Origin: Bacteroidota bacterium
GTDB lineage: Bacteria; Bacteroidota; Bacteroidia; Chitinophagales; LD1
Length of the DNA: 20,589 bases
Direction: 5' to 3'
NCBI GenBank assembly: GCA_016715625.1
Contig: JADJZU010000037.1
Location: 1-20,589 of the forward strand
Part shown: piece by piece, positions 7,559-15,876 of the stretch
Numbering within the stretch: position 1 is the first letter of the stretch
Layout: every line of letters begins with the position of its first letter
Program-made: the position numbers and the translations under genes
The notes under the pieces: model-generated
What the model saw: the letters and a program-made list of their open reading frames with translations, nothing else
The model's database searches: none
What the model was told of the DNA's origin: nothing

Positions 7559-8893
7559 ATGAGTGATTTGAAAAAAATAAAGCCCGCATTGAGTAAGGGC
7601 ACCCGCGATTTTTTGCCGGGCGAGGTAGCGAAACGCAATTACATTTTTGACACCATCAAGGGAGTGTTTCGCAAATATGGTTTTGAGCAGATTGAAACGC
7701 CCGCCATTGAACGATTGGAAACACTGACCGGTAAGTACGGAGAAGAAGGCGATAAATTGCTGTTTAAGATTTTGAATAGCGGAGATTATTTGAAGGATGT
7801 TCCGGCAGAAGAATTGAACAAGGAAAACGCTTCTGCCATCACTAAACATATAGCTGAAAAAGGCCTCCGCTACGACCTCACAGTACCGCTCGCCCGCTAT
7901 GTGGTGCAGCATCAGGATAATTTAGCCTTTCCGTTCAAGCGCTTTCACATTGGACCTGTATGGCGAGCCGACCGCCCGCAAAAGGGACGCTATCAGGAAT
8001 TTTATCAATGCGATGCGGATGTGATTGGGAGCAATTCGCTGCTGAATGAGGTGGAGTTGACCAAGATTTATGCTGAAGCGTTCAAAGCGCTGCGATTGCC
8101 TGTAGTGATCAAGGTAAATAACCGTAAACTGATTGATGAGATTTTTTCAAAAGTTGGAATTACGGACAAAAAAAGCGAGGTAATAACCCTGATAGATAAA
8201 GAAGATAAAATAGGCTGGGATGGCGTAAAAGAACAACTGCTAAAGCTTGAGCTAAGCGAGGATTTAGTTAATGAGTTACACGGATACCTTTTCAATACAC
8301 CCTATTCTGATTTTAAAGATTCAGCAGCTGCTCAAGAAGTAAAGGAAGTTATGAAGCACTTTACAGATGATACATCTGTAGTTTTTTCAGCTTCCCTGAT
8401 GCGAGGCTTAGATTATTACACCGGTACTATCTGGGAGATAAAATGTCCATCCTCTTCAATCGGTTCCCTGGGTGGTGGTGGCCGCTACGACAACCTCACC
8501 GAAATGTTTGGCGGGCAAAATATGAGCGGAGTGGGCATCAGTTTTGGCATTGAGCGGATCTATGATGTAATGGAAGAACTGAATCTGTTTCCGGATACCA
8601 TTAGCCAGGGTGTAAAAGTGCTTTTTGTGCCGCGCGATAGCGCTTGCGAATTGTTTGCCTTTGAGCAAGTGCAGCAGTTGAGAAGCCAAAACCTGCCGGC
8701 CGAAATATTTTTGGGCAATGTGAAAAAGCAAAAGCACTTCGGCTACGTTGAACAAAAAAACATACCGTTTATGGTAGAGGTTGGAGCAAATGAGCTACAG
8801 TCGGGCCTGTTTATCCTTCGCAACACAAAAACAAGAACCACAACTCCAGATCTGGACTTGTCGGGCATAGCGGCTATCCTTACTGCCCAATAA
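7559..8893 (+). CDS. hisS: Histidine--tRNA ligase (HisRS)
   Basis: This class II aminoacyl-tRNA synthetase of 444 residues charges tRNA-His. Visible signatures are GTRDFLP near the start (14-20), the TVPLARY histidine-binding stretch (108-114), motif 2 FKRFHIGPVWRADRP (126-140) continuing to RYQEFYQCDAD, the HisA box RGLDYYTGT (282-290), GGGGRYD (305-311), and motif 3 GVGISFGIERIYD (325-337). The anticodon-binding domain occupies about 350-444. It begins 9 bases after the phosphatase stop. The insertion between motif 2 and HisA (about 160-275) is AT-richer and lysine-rich, as is common in this variable part. Confidence 0.97.
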   Translation: MSDLKKIKPALSKGTRDFLPGEVAKRNYIFDTIKGVFRKYGFEQIETPAIERLETLTGKYGEEGDKLLFKILNSGDYLKDVPAEELNKENASAITKHIAEKGLRYDLTVPLARYVVQHQDNLAFPFKRFHIGPVWRADRPQKGRYQEFYQCDADVIGSNSLLNEVELTKIYAEAFKALRLPVVIKVNNRKLIDEIFSKVGITDKKSEVITLIDKEDKIGWDGVKEQLLKLELSEDLVNELHGYLFNTPYSDFKDSAAAQEVKEVMKHFTDDTSVVFSASLMRGLDYYTGTIWEIKCPSSSIGSLGGGGRYDNLTEMFGGQNMSGVGISFGIERIYDVMEELNLFPDTISQGVKVLFVPRDSACELFAFEQVQQLRSQNLPAEIFLGNVKKQKHFGYVEQKNIPFMVEVGANELQSGLFILRNTKTRTTTPDLDLSGIAAILTAQ

Positions 8894-8894
8894 A

Positions 8895-8922
8895 CCAGAG
8901 CCGTGGGCTTTGGCACAATTTT
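8895..8922 (+). terminator. Hairpin after hisS, probable terminator
   Basis: CCAGAGCC at 8895-8902 pairs with GGCTTTGG at 8906-8913 (8 base pairs, one G-U) around a three-base loop GTG, two bases after the hisS stop. It is followed by CACAATTTT, so the U tract is short and begins late. The hairpin is strong; its role as an intrinsic terminator is inferred. Confidence 0.55.
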
Positions 8923-8938
8923 AGTCCTGATGGAACCG

Positions 8939-8965
8939 TTGCCCCATTTTTGTTGTTTACCTTTG
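8939..8965 (+). promoter_or_regulatory. Candidate Bacteroidota promoter for the PKD-domain protein
   Basis: TACCTTTG at 8958-8965 is an exact TAnnTTTG -7 match, with TTG at 8939-8941 sixteen bases upstream, slightly closer than usual. Transcription would start near 8972, after a possible TTG start at 8950 and before the ATG at 9025. This supports 9025 as the true start. Confidence 0.5.
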
Positions 8966-9024
8966 CTTGCAACGGAAGAAGCCTAGAGAACCTCTTCCCG
9001 ATAAGCACTAAACCGGACCCTGAT

Positions 9025-10233
9025 ATGCGATTTTATTTACTCCTCGGACTTATGCTATGGGCTATGGTGGGTCAAGCCGCTGCCAAAAAAACATTGGCCC
9101 TGCGCATTACCAATGCGCAAACTAACCTGCTGGATGAAACTACCGTCTATCTGGACTACGGCACCACCGCGCTTTACAGCTGGCAGGAAGACGCCAAAAA
9201 AATATTCAATAGCTCTCCGCTTGTTCCGCAGATTTATTCATTGACCTCCGATAATCAGGCCTGCTTCATCAATGGATTTGGCCCCTTTCTCAATACTACC
9301 GTTATCACTTTGGGTGTAAAAACGGATAGTGCCGGAAGTTTTCGCATTAGTGCCAGTCTGATTGAAAAATTCGACCCCACCTCTGTCATTCGTTTAGAGG
9401 ACCGCGAACTCGGTCTTTTTCACGACCTGCGGCAGGGCAATTACAGCTTTTCGCTTTCTACCGGCCAAAACAATCAAAGCCGTTTTTTTATTCATGTATC
9501 GTATCCTGTGCAAATTTTTGACACCCCTGCCGGTTGTCAGAATAACGATGGCATCTTTCAGTTTCAGCAAGACACTACCGTAAAATGGAGCCAATGCCTG
9601 CTCTATGATGCCTCTAACACGCTGGTGGCATCGCTCAATAATATTACCGGAAATTTCAGTTTCGGCAATCTGGCCGAGGGCAATTATCTGATAGCCTTTG
9701 TGTATGGTGCCTATGTAGCCACTATCAGTCGTTCGCTCGAAGGAAACTCCATTGAGCTCAACGCGATGGCCCTACCGGTGTCTGCCTCCATCAATCAAAC
9801 TATTTCGTTCTACACCACCGGAAGAAATATTGATGACTACCTCTGGCAATTTGGCGATGGCTCCACCATCACCGGCATTGCCAACCCGGAATATGCTTAT
9901 GAGGAAGCCGGCACCTACACAGTGACCGTTACCGCCACCAACAATTATGGCTGCCAGCAATCCAACACGTTCACCATTACAGTAGCCGAGCCTTTGTCCA
10001 TTGCCGACAACCCTTCGCAGGAACTTTCTTACGCGGTGCTGGATAAGCGGCTATACCTCTCCGGAGTAGATGGATACGCTTACACCATTTGCCGATTAAA
10101 CGGACAAACCGTTTTAAACGGCCGGTGGAATGAGGCTGCCCCCGTTTCGTTATCGGAATATGCCACGGGCATCTACCTGGTGGCGGTTTCGGGTCCGGCT
10201 TTCTATGCCGCCTCTACCTTTTACCTGCGCTAA
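9025..10233 (+). CDS. Secreted PKD-domain protein with T9SS-like C-terminus
   Basis: The start is the ATG at 9025 (402 residues). The frame also extends up to a TTG at 8950, but that would bury the signal peptide MRFYLLLGLMLWAMVGQAAA and precede the likely transcription start. Residues 21-160 form a beta-rich region I do not recognise, with DSAGSFRISAS and a DLRQGNYSF stretch. Residues 161-250 look like a second beta domain. Residues 255-320 are a clear PKD domain (YLWQFGDGS, then AYEEAGTYTVTVTATN). Residues 325-402 resemble a divergent T9SS type A sorting domain (LNGQTVLNG, YATGIYLVAV). It is probably an exported surface or matrix protein; no enzymatic motif is visible. Confidence 0.82.
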   Translation: MRFYLLLGLMLWAMVGQAAAKKTLALRITNAQTNLLDETTVYLDYGTTALYSWQEDAKKIFNSSPLVPQIYSLTSDNQACFINGFGPFLNTTVITLGVKTDSAGSFRISASLIEKFDPTSVIRLEDRELGLFHDLRQGNYSFSLSTGQNNQSRFFIHVSYPVQIFDTPAGCQNNDGIFQFQQDTTVKWSQCLLYDASNTLVASLNNITGNFSFGNLAEGNYLIAFVYGAYVATISRSLEGNSIELNAMALPVSASINQTISFYTTGRNIDDYLWQFGDGSTITGIANPEYAYEEAGTYTVTVTATNNYGCQQSNTFTITVAEPLSIADNPSQELSYAVLDKRLYLSGVDGYAYTICRLNGQTVLNGRWNEAAPVSLSEYATGIYLVAVSGPAFYAASTFYLR

Positions 10234-10237
10234 GCAG

Positions 10238-10265
10238 CCCCGGCCCGGCTACCGGTGGAGTTTTT
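10238..10265 (+). terminator. Weak terminator-like hairpin after the PKD gene
   Basis: CCGG at 10040-type spacing is not used here: the pairing is CCGG at 10040+200 (10240-10243) with CCGG at 10052+200 (10252-10255), extended by one pair across a mismatch, with an 8-base loop and followed by AG and TTTTT at 10261-10265. The stem is short, so this is only a possible terminator between the PKD gene and hutH. Confidence 0.3.
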
Positions 10266-10300
10266 AAAGATGATACATTCGCCTCCTATTTAGCCATGTC

Positions 10301-11794
10301 ATGAAGAACAAAATTACGATCAGCGACAGCGAGCTTACGCTGGAAGATGTGCGGGGTTTTCTTGCGGAGCCGCAGCAGATTGAATTAAGCGAAACAGCAC
10401 GCCTTAAAATAAAAGCCAACCGGGCTTATCTGGAAAAGAAAATATCCGTGCCCGGAGCGCGCCATTATGGAATCAATACCGGCTTTGGTGCCCTGTGCGA
10501 TGTGGAAATACCATTGGACCAACTGGAACAGCTGCAGGAAAATCTGCTTATGAGCCATGCCTGCGGTATGGGCGATGAGGTGAAGCCGGAAGTAGTAAAA
10601 CTGATGATGCTCCTGAAGATAAAAGCGCTGGCGCAGGGCTATTCGGGGGTATCGCTGGAAACAGTGGAGCAACTGGTTCACTTGTATAATAAGGGGATTC
10701 TGCCGGTGGTGTGGGAAGTGGGTTCGCTGGGGGCCAGTGGCGATTTGGCTCCGCTCTCGCACTTGTGTCTCCCCTTGCTGGGCAAGGGAACCGTTCGGGT
10801 AAACGGTGAAAAATGCGCAGCAGAAACAGCGCTTAAAAATGCCGGATTGCAACCCATCAAATTAAAATCGAAAGAAGGTCTGGCACTCATTAACGGCACA
10901 CAGTTTATGTGCTCGTGGGGTTGCTATTCCATTTTAGAGGCAGAGCGGGTAGCCAAACTGGCCGACCTCACCGCGGCCATTTCAGTGGATGCGTTTGATG
11001 CGCAAACCAGTCCTTTTCATCCGGCTATTCAAAAAATCAGAAACCATCGGGGGCAAATTGAAAGCGCGGCCAACGTGCTTCACTTTTTGAAGGGAAGTGA
11101 AATAGCCGCCCGACCCAAACACAATGTGCAGGACCCGTATTCGTTCCGGTGTGTGCCGCAGGTACACGGGGCGGTAAAATATGCGGTGTCGCAGGTGCGC
11201 GATGTGTTTGAAAAGGAGATGAATGCCGTGACCGATAATCCATTGATTTTTGAGGCAGAAGATTTAATTCTTAGCGGAGGAAATTTTCATGGAGAACCCC
11301 TCGCCATTGCACTCGATTATTTAACCATTGCCATGAGCGAGCTTGCGAGTATTTCGGAGCGCAGAACTTTTCAGCTCATTTCGGGCAAACAGGGCTTACC
11401 GAAATTTCTGGTAAACGACTCCGGTTTAAATTCGGGCCTCATGATACCCCAATACACCGCTGCGGCTATTGTATCCATGAATAAACAATTGGCCACACCC
11501 GCCAGCGTAGATACCATTACCAGCAGCGATGGACAAGAAGACCACGTGAGCATGGGCGCGAATGCCGCGGTGAAATGCTATAAAGTAGTGTATAATATTG
11601 AGAAGGTGCTGGCCATTGAGTTTATGACAGCTATGCAGGCGCTCGACTTTCGCCAACCCCTGCGAAGCTCTCCAATCATTGAGCAGATAAAATCGGATTA
11701 CCGAAAGCTGGTGCCTTTTTACGACAAAGACCGCATTATCTATGACGACATTCAAGTGACCGTAGACTTCATGCGTACGCTATCGTTGCATTAG
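10301..11794 (+). CDS. hutH: Histidine ammonia-lyase
   Basis: HutH deaminates L-histidine to urocanate, the first step of histidine breakdown. The 497 residues include the MIO-forming tripeptide Ala145-Ser146-Gly147 in GSLGASGDLAPLSH, the catalytic-tyrosine loop YGINTGFG (56-63), and QEDHVSMGANA near 410-420. At the substrate-selectivity site the sequence is Ser85-His86 (LMSHACG), the histidine-type pair rather than the Phe-Leu or His-Leu of phenylalanine or tyrosine lyases, so histidine is the likely substrate. No hutU, hutI or hutG is next to it, so it is a stand-alone copy here. The ATG at 10301 gives the normal family N-terminus. It ends six bases from the convergent DinB-like gene. Confidence 0.95.
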   Translation: MKNKITISDSELTLEDVRGFLAEPQQIELSETARLKIKANRAYLEKKISVPGARHYGINTGFGALCDVEIPLDQLEQLQENLLMSHACGMGDEVKPEVVKLMMLLKIKALAQGYSGVSLETVEQLVHLYNKGILPVVWEVGSLGASGDLAPLSHLCLPLLGKGTVRVNGEKCAAETALKNAGLQPIKLKSKEGLALINGTQFMCSWGCYSILEAERVAKLADLTAAISVDAFDAQTSPFHPAIQKIRNHRGQIESAANVLHFLKGSEIAARPKHNVQDPYSFRCVPQVHGAVKYAVSQVRDVFEKEMNAVTDNPLIFEAEDLILSGGNFHGEPLAIALDYLTIAMSELASISERRTFQLISGKQGLPKFLVNDSGLNSGLMIPQYTAAAIVSMNKQLATPASVDTITSSDGQEDHVSMGANAAVKCYKVVYNIEKVLAIEFMTAMQALDFRQPLRSSPIIEQIKSDYRKLVPFYDKDRIIYDDIQVTVDFMRTLSLH

Positions 11795-11800
11795 TGCATT

Positions 11801-12328
11801 TCACCGATAATATTTCCGTAAGATTTCGGCATGGTGGCCGTTGTGATAGATGGTGAAATAAGCCAACTCGCGAAGGGTGAGCAAACCCAGAATGGGATGC
11901 GCCACCTGATAGGCATCTAACTGTTCATCGCTCCATTTGGTGGTAATCAGCCGCACCAGTCGCTCGCCTTCTTTGGTGAGCTGATGCTGTAGTTGGGCCT
12001 GCTCATAGTTTATTTTCTTTGGCACATAAGCCCCGGAGGCTTGGGCTCCCTGATTTAACTTCCGCTGATAGTTATCGACCACTTTGGAGTAGCCGTGCGA
12101 GGTGCGTTTAGGTTTGCCATACAAGAGGCGCGGCATTAACTTCGGCAGCGAAAAAGCAAGCGATGTCATTCTTGTGGCGGTTACCAGGTGCTGAAAATTT
12201 TCGGCCGGGGTCCATTTACCTTCTTTCGATACGTTGAACAGTGGCCGGTCTATCGACCCGCACAAAAGGTCCAGCTGCTGAAACGACTCGGTGAGGGCCG
12301 CTACTATCTCTTCTTTGGATTTACGCAT
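11801..12328 (-). CDS. DinB-fold (DinB_2 / YfiT-like) protein
   Basis: This 175-residue, mostly helical protein has the three-histidine metal site of the DinB/YfiT superfamily: His47 in ENFQHL, and His162 with His166 in the late YHNGHHAEIL motif. The N-terminal helix and the WTPAENFQHL turn are typical of DinB_2 proteins, some of which are metal-dependent thiol transferases (e.g. bacillithiol transferases) and many of which are uncharacterised. The substrate is unknown. The ATG at 12328 lies 4 bases after the methyltransferase stop, so it is the last gene of the three-gene minus-strand unit. Confidence 0.88.
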   Translation of the reverse strand: MRKSKEEIVAALTESFQQLDLLCGSIDRPLFNVSKEGKWTPAENFQHLVTATRMTSLAFSLPKLMPRLLYGKPKRTSHGYSKVVDNYQRKLNQGAQASGAYVPKKINYEQAQLQHQLTKEGERLVRLITTKWSDEQLDAYQVAHPILGLLTLRELAYFTIYHNGHHAEILRKYYR

Positions 12329-12332
12329 AGCG

Positions 12333-13565
12333 CTACTTTTTTTTGAAGATAACTATTCTGTTGCTGTTAGTCCCCTTATCGTTGTTGCTCACATTCCAGA
12401 TATTGGAAGTTTTGGTGAACACCTGCTGATTAATCATAATGGCTTCGCATTGAAAACCGACCGACAGGCCTATCTCCACCACCGGCTCCTCCAGTTTTAT
12501 TTTGCCTCCGCGCACCTCCCCCACCTCAAAGGCCAGCAAGCCCCCGCTTTGGGTCACCCGATAAATTTCGGCAATCACCGCGGTCATTTTGCGGTTCCAG
12601 TCGGGCAGGGTTTTAGCCATGGTAATGCCGGCCTCTATCTGTGCGGCATCAATATGATTAAACCAGCAGCGCATCCAGTTATCGGCTGCGTATTGCACTA
12701 CATCCAAAAACGGAGGAGAGGTCACCGTGAGGGCTACCGTATTGTCTTTAATTCCTTTTAGGTGGGCGGCATCACCTGTCAGGAAACAACTATGGACCGC
12801 TGCCTGCTGCAGATGATGCACTTCCTGTTCGTTGAGATTTTTTATCAGCTGCCTGCTTTTGCGCAGAATGATATCGCGCGTGTTTCGGTAGGGAGGCTGC
12901 TGCTGTTTGTCGGCATTAATCTTTTTTTGGCGGGCAGGCGATGCGGCTTGATTGGGTGGCAAGGTATAAACCGAGAAAAAGCCGGGCGAATGACCCGTTA
13001 AGCGATTGGTGGCCACCATGCGTATCCAGGCATCTATGGAATCAAAGGCTCTATTCTGCAGGCGCTGCTGCAAGTAGGCCCGTATTGATAAAATTTCGGC
13101 CAGGGTTTTTTTTTCAAAAAACATACTTAAGTCCATTTCCGGCTTTAGCTGCTGCTGCATAGGGATGCTATCCAGCCTTTTTTTCAGCAAAGCAAGGTCG
13201 GGCGGGGAGAGCCGGGGCTCGCACAGCATACGGCTGAGCGGGTTTACATCGTTGGCGGCTACCCTGCGGCCCGATAGGGCGGCCTGCAAGGCGGTGGTTC
13301 CCCGGCCCGAAAAAGGGTCGAGCACGAGTTCGCCCGGTTGTGTAAAGTTTTCGATAAAGAAAGCCGGGAGTTGGGGTTTAAAACAAGCCCGGTACGAGAC
13401 TTCATGCAGTGCATTTGCCTGCCGCTGTTTGGCCGTCCAATATTCGTTTACAAACACCGGTATTTTTTTGCCGGCAGCCGATACCCACTCTGCCTGCTTA
13501 GTCGCCACCGGCTTGGCAGCCGGGGGGTAGGTAAACTGCTTTAAAAATTTTCGGATGTTTTTCAT
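12333..13565 (-). CDS. Site-specific DNA methyltransferase (N4-cytosine / N6-adenine amino-methyltransferase type), orphan
   Basis: The protein has 410 residues from the ATG at 13565. The SAM-binding motif I is LVLDPFSGRGTT at 80-91, followed by the motif II acidic residue in AANDVNP (103-109). The catalytic motif IV is TSPPF at 282-286. Motif I comes before motif IV with about 190 residues between them, so the linear order is like the alpha group, with the interval a plausible target-recognition region. The SPPF form is more usual for N4-cytosine enzymes, but the modified base cannot be decided. The ATG overlaps the glycosyltransferase stop as ATGA. The frame also runs up to a TTG at 13637 with an unconvincing N-terminus. 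No restriction endonuclease is adjacent, so it appears solitary. Confidence 0.88.
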   Translation of the reverse strand: MKNIRKFLKQFTYPPAAKPVATKQAEWVSAAGKKIPVFVNEYWTAKQRQANALHEVSYRACFKPQLPAFFIENFTQPGELVLDPFSGRGTTALQAALSGRRVAANDVNPLSRMLCEPRLSPPDLALLKKRLDSIPMQQQLKPEMDLSMFFEKKTLAEILSIRAYLQQRLQNRAFDSIDAWIRMVATNRLTGHSPGFFSVYTLPPNQAASPARQKKINADKQQQPPYRNTRDIILRKSRQLIKNLNEQEVHHLQQAAVHSCFLTGDAAHLKGIKDNTVALTVTSPPFLDVVQYAADNWMRCWFNHIDAAQIEAGITMAKTLPDWNRKMTAVIAEIYRVTQSGGLLAFEVGEVRGGKIKLEEPVVEIGLSVGFQCEAIMINQQVFTKTSNIWNVSNNDKGTNSNRIVIFKKK

Positions 13566-14800
13566 GATGCCGTTTGGTGGTGGCTGGCCAATGTTTTTTC
13601 GCACGATGCCCACAATAAATCTGCCGTGCTGCTCCAACTAAAGTGGGCCGCGCGTATCTTCCCTTTTGCTATCAACTGTTGCCGCAGCGAAGGCGAATCG
13701 TATAGCTGTTGTATTTTATCCGCAATGTCATCGGGTTGGTCGGGCCGGGCTAATAAAGCCGCACCAGCTGTTATTTCGGGCATGGAAGAAGTGGTGGAAG
13801 TAATGCAGGGCACCTCGCATTTCATAGCCTCGAGCGGTGGCACACCAAAACCCTCAAACAGCGACACATACATCACGGCAAAACTGCTGCCGATGACCCG
13901 CACCAAATCTGCCTCGCTCAGTCGCCCGGTAAAAATAACCTCGGAGCGATGCTCCATCTGCTGCAGCACCTCCTTCATTTCGTCATTACTCCAGCCCATG
14001 CTGCCGGCAATCAAAAATTTAAGCGAAGACTCTTTTCGGCTTTTAAACAAATCAAAAGCGCGGAGCATATTCTTCACATTCTTTCGGCCATTAACAGAGC
14101 CCACATACAATAAATAATCATTGCCGGCACTGTATTCGGCTTTGGTATCGGCCTGAACGGCTGCGCTCACGGGAGCAAAGAAGTCTTTGGCGGCACTAAA
14201 CACCACATCTATTTTATCGGGCGAAAGGTGGTATTGCTGCGCTATGTCCTGTTTGGAATATTCCGACACGGTGGCAATGCGCGTGGCATGCCGGGCAAAT
14301 CGCGGAAAGAAAAACCGACAATAGAGGCGAGTCAACCAAGGCACATACTGCGGGTAATGCTCAAAGGCAATATCGTGAATAACCGCCACGGTGGGCACCC
14401 GCGAGAGCAGCGAGCAAAAACCATCGGCCGATAAAAACAAATCTACCTTGTGCAGGCGGAGCCACAGCGCCACAGAAACCTCGAACCACCACAGCCATAA
14501 AAACGGATGGCGGGCGGGCGGGAACAACACTACCGGCTTTACATTGGCGGCATAAATGAACTCGGGGCTGCAGGGCCTGTCGAACAGAAAGTAAAAGTCT
14601 ATCTCGGGGTGCGAGCGCACAATATTCCGCAATGTTTCATGCTTAAAATACCCAATGCCTTCCAGTTTATTGCTAAGCAGGAAACGGGCATTCACCGCAA
14701 TTTTTCGTCTGGCATCCACCGAACAATAATAGGAAGTCGCAGGTATATTCTTTAACCGCTCACCCGATTGTTTCCAACAAATTGATATTCTTGATGGCAT
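13562..14800 (-). CDS. Glycosyltransferase family 4 protein (GT-B fold)
   Basis: This 412-residue frame encodes a retaining GT4-type transferase. The N-terminal domain begins with the typical KIAVNARFLL (33-42), the donor-side domain starts around YVGSVNGRKNVKNMLRAF (232-249), and the nucleotide-sugar-binding E-x7-E motif lies in SLFEGFGVPPLEAM (313-326). It probably adds a sugar to a cell-surface glycan; donor and acceptor are unknown. The start is uncertain. The ATG at 14800 has an AGGAG about 10 bases upstream, but shares bases with the divergent esterase ATG and adds about 32 atypical residues. An in-frame GTG at 14719 would start just before the conserved region (385 residues). It heads the unit with the methyltransferase and DinB genes. 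Confidence 0.88.
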   Translation of the reverse strand: MPSRISICWKQSGERLKNIPATSYYCSVDARRKIAVNARFLLSNKLEGIGYFKHETLRNIVRSHPEIDFYFLFDRPCSPEFIYAANVKPVVLFPPARHPFLWLWWFEVSVALWLRLHKVDLFLSADGFCSLLSRVPTVAVIHDIAFEHYPQYVPWLTRLYCRFFFPRFARHATRIATVSEYSKQDIAQQYHLSPDKIDVVFSAAKDFFAPVSAAVQADTKAEYSAGNDYLLYVGSVNGRKNVKNMLRAFDLFKSRKESSLKFLIAGSMGWSNDEMKEVLQQMEHRSEVIFTGRLSEADLVRVIGSSFAVMYVSLFEGFGVPPLEAMKCEVPCITSTTSSMPEITAGAALLARPDQPDDIADKIQQLYDSPSLRQQLIAKGKIRAAHFSWSSTADLLWASCEKTLASHHQTAS

Positions 14801-15806
14801 GAATCATCTGCTCCTTTGCTGTGCTCTTTTGTGGTGCTGTCCTGTTTATCTGCTTGGCCAAAAGCCGCTGCAGCGCATCGATGATTTTGGCGATAACCCG
14901 CGCGGCCTGCGTATGTATGTACATGCGCCCAAAAGCGCAAAGCCGGGCATGCCGCTGGTAGTGGTGATGCATGGCTGCATTCAAAATGCCAAACAATGTG
15001 CCCGCCTCACCGATTGGAATAAACTGGCCGATGAAAATGGTTTTGTGGTGGTGTATCCGCAGCAGCCGCTCAAAAACAATCCGGTGCGGTGCTTTAACTG
15101 GTATACCGAAAACAATCAGCAGCGCGACAAAGGTGAACCGCGCTCTATTCGCTCTATGGTCGATTATGCCATTGCCCATTACGGTATTGACACCCAAAAA
15201 ATATATGTCACCGGCCTGTCGGCCGGTGCCGCCATGACCACCACGATGCTGGCCTTGTATCCCGATTTGTTTAAAGCCGGGGCGGTGTTTTCGGGTGGGG
15301 CGTATGCCAGTGCTTCCAATTTTTTTCTGGGTGGCTTGGCCATGCGGGGTTGGATTATCCGCGGGGCCGATAATCTGGGCAACAAAGTGCGAAACGCCTA
15401 CCCGGGCTATGCAGGACCCTACCCCACGGTGTCGGTGTTTCATGGCAAGGCCGATGTGGTGGTGAACCGCAGAAATGCCGGAGAAATTATTAAGCAATGG
15501 ACGAATCTGTACGGAGGCGATAACAAAGCCGACAGCACCGTGCTTCGCTTTCAAAACAATAAACGCATAAGACTTTACCTATATAAAGGTGCCGATGGTG
15601 AAGTAGCCGTGCAGTATTTTTCGATTAAAGGCATGGGCCATGCGGTGGCCACCGACCCCGGCAAATGCCCCTGCAATGGCGGCAAGCGGGTGCCTTTCAG
15701 CAGAGACATGAATTTCTTTTCTACCTATTATGCAGCCGATTTTTTTGGGCTGATAACCACGCTGTGTACAGAACAAACAAGCCTGAAAAAAAACTGTAAC
15801 CGGTAG
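14799..15806 (+). CDS. Secreted PHB-depolymerase family esterase (alpha/beta hydrolase)
   Basis: This 335-residue protein has a signal peptide at 1-20 (MNHLLLCCALLWCCPVYLLG, Cys-rich), which supports the ATG at 14799. The family, which includes LpqC-like and feruloyl-esterase/PHB-depolymerase type enzymes, is marked by the oxyanion-hole segment VVVMHGCIQNA (54-64), DWNKLADENGFVVVYP (72-87), and the nucleophile elbow GLSAGAAM with Ser141. Asp219 (HGKADVVV) and His281 (GMGHAV) complete the triad. Tryptophan and cysteine (CFNWY, 98-102) are placed as in related esterases. Substrate, polyester or carbohydrate ester, is not decidable. No T9SS tail is seen, so it may stay in the periplasm. Confidence 0.9.
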   Translation: MNHLLLCCALLWCCPVYLLGQKPLQRIDDFGDNPRGLRMYVHAPKSAKPGMPLVVVMHGCIQNAKQCARLTDWNKLADENGFVVVYPQQPLKNNPVRCFNWYTENNQQRDKGEPRSIRSMVDYAIAHYGIDTQKIYVTGLSAGAAMTTTMLALYPDLFKAGAVFSGGAYASASNFFLGGLAMRGWIIRGADNLGNKVRNAYPGYAGPYPTVSVFHGKADVVVNRRNAGEIIKQWTNLYGGDNKADSTVLRFQNNKRIRLYLYKGADGEVAVQYFSIKGMGHAVATDPGKCPCNGGKRVPFSRDMNFFSTYYAADFFGLITTLCTEQTSLKKNCNR

Positions 15807-15817
15807 GCTGTTTTTTT
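15780..15817 (+). terminator. Possible terminator after the esterase gene
   Basis: AGCCT at 15780-15784 can pair with AGGCT at 15805-15809, leaving a 20-base loop, and is followed by a run of seven T at 15811-15817. The stem overlaps the stop of the esterase gene. The long loop makes the call weak, although the T tract is good. Confidence 0.4.
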
Positions 15818-15876
15818 GTAATTGAGCTTTGTAGTGTTTAATTAAATTAGAACTTAGAATAATACCCTTTCCTGTT

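Noticed and set aside
8950..9024. A 25-residue extension of the PKD protein from a TTG at 8950.
   Set aside because: It would place a hydrophilic stretch before the signal peptide, and it starts upstream of the likely transcription start.
13566..13637. A 24-residue N-terminal extension of the DNA methyltransferase from a TTG at 13637.
   Set aside because: It lies inside the glycosyltransferase gene, uses a rare start, and the ATG at 13565 forms a classic ATGA stop-start overlap.
15209..15228. A perfect 8-bp inverted repeat (CACCGGCC, 4-base loop, GGCCGGTG) inside the esterase gene.
   Set aside because: It encodes the conserved nucleophile elbow VTGLSAGA, so the codons for glycine, serine and alanine explain it; no terminator T tract follows.
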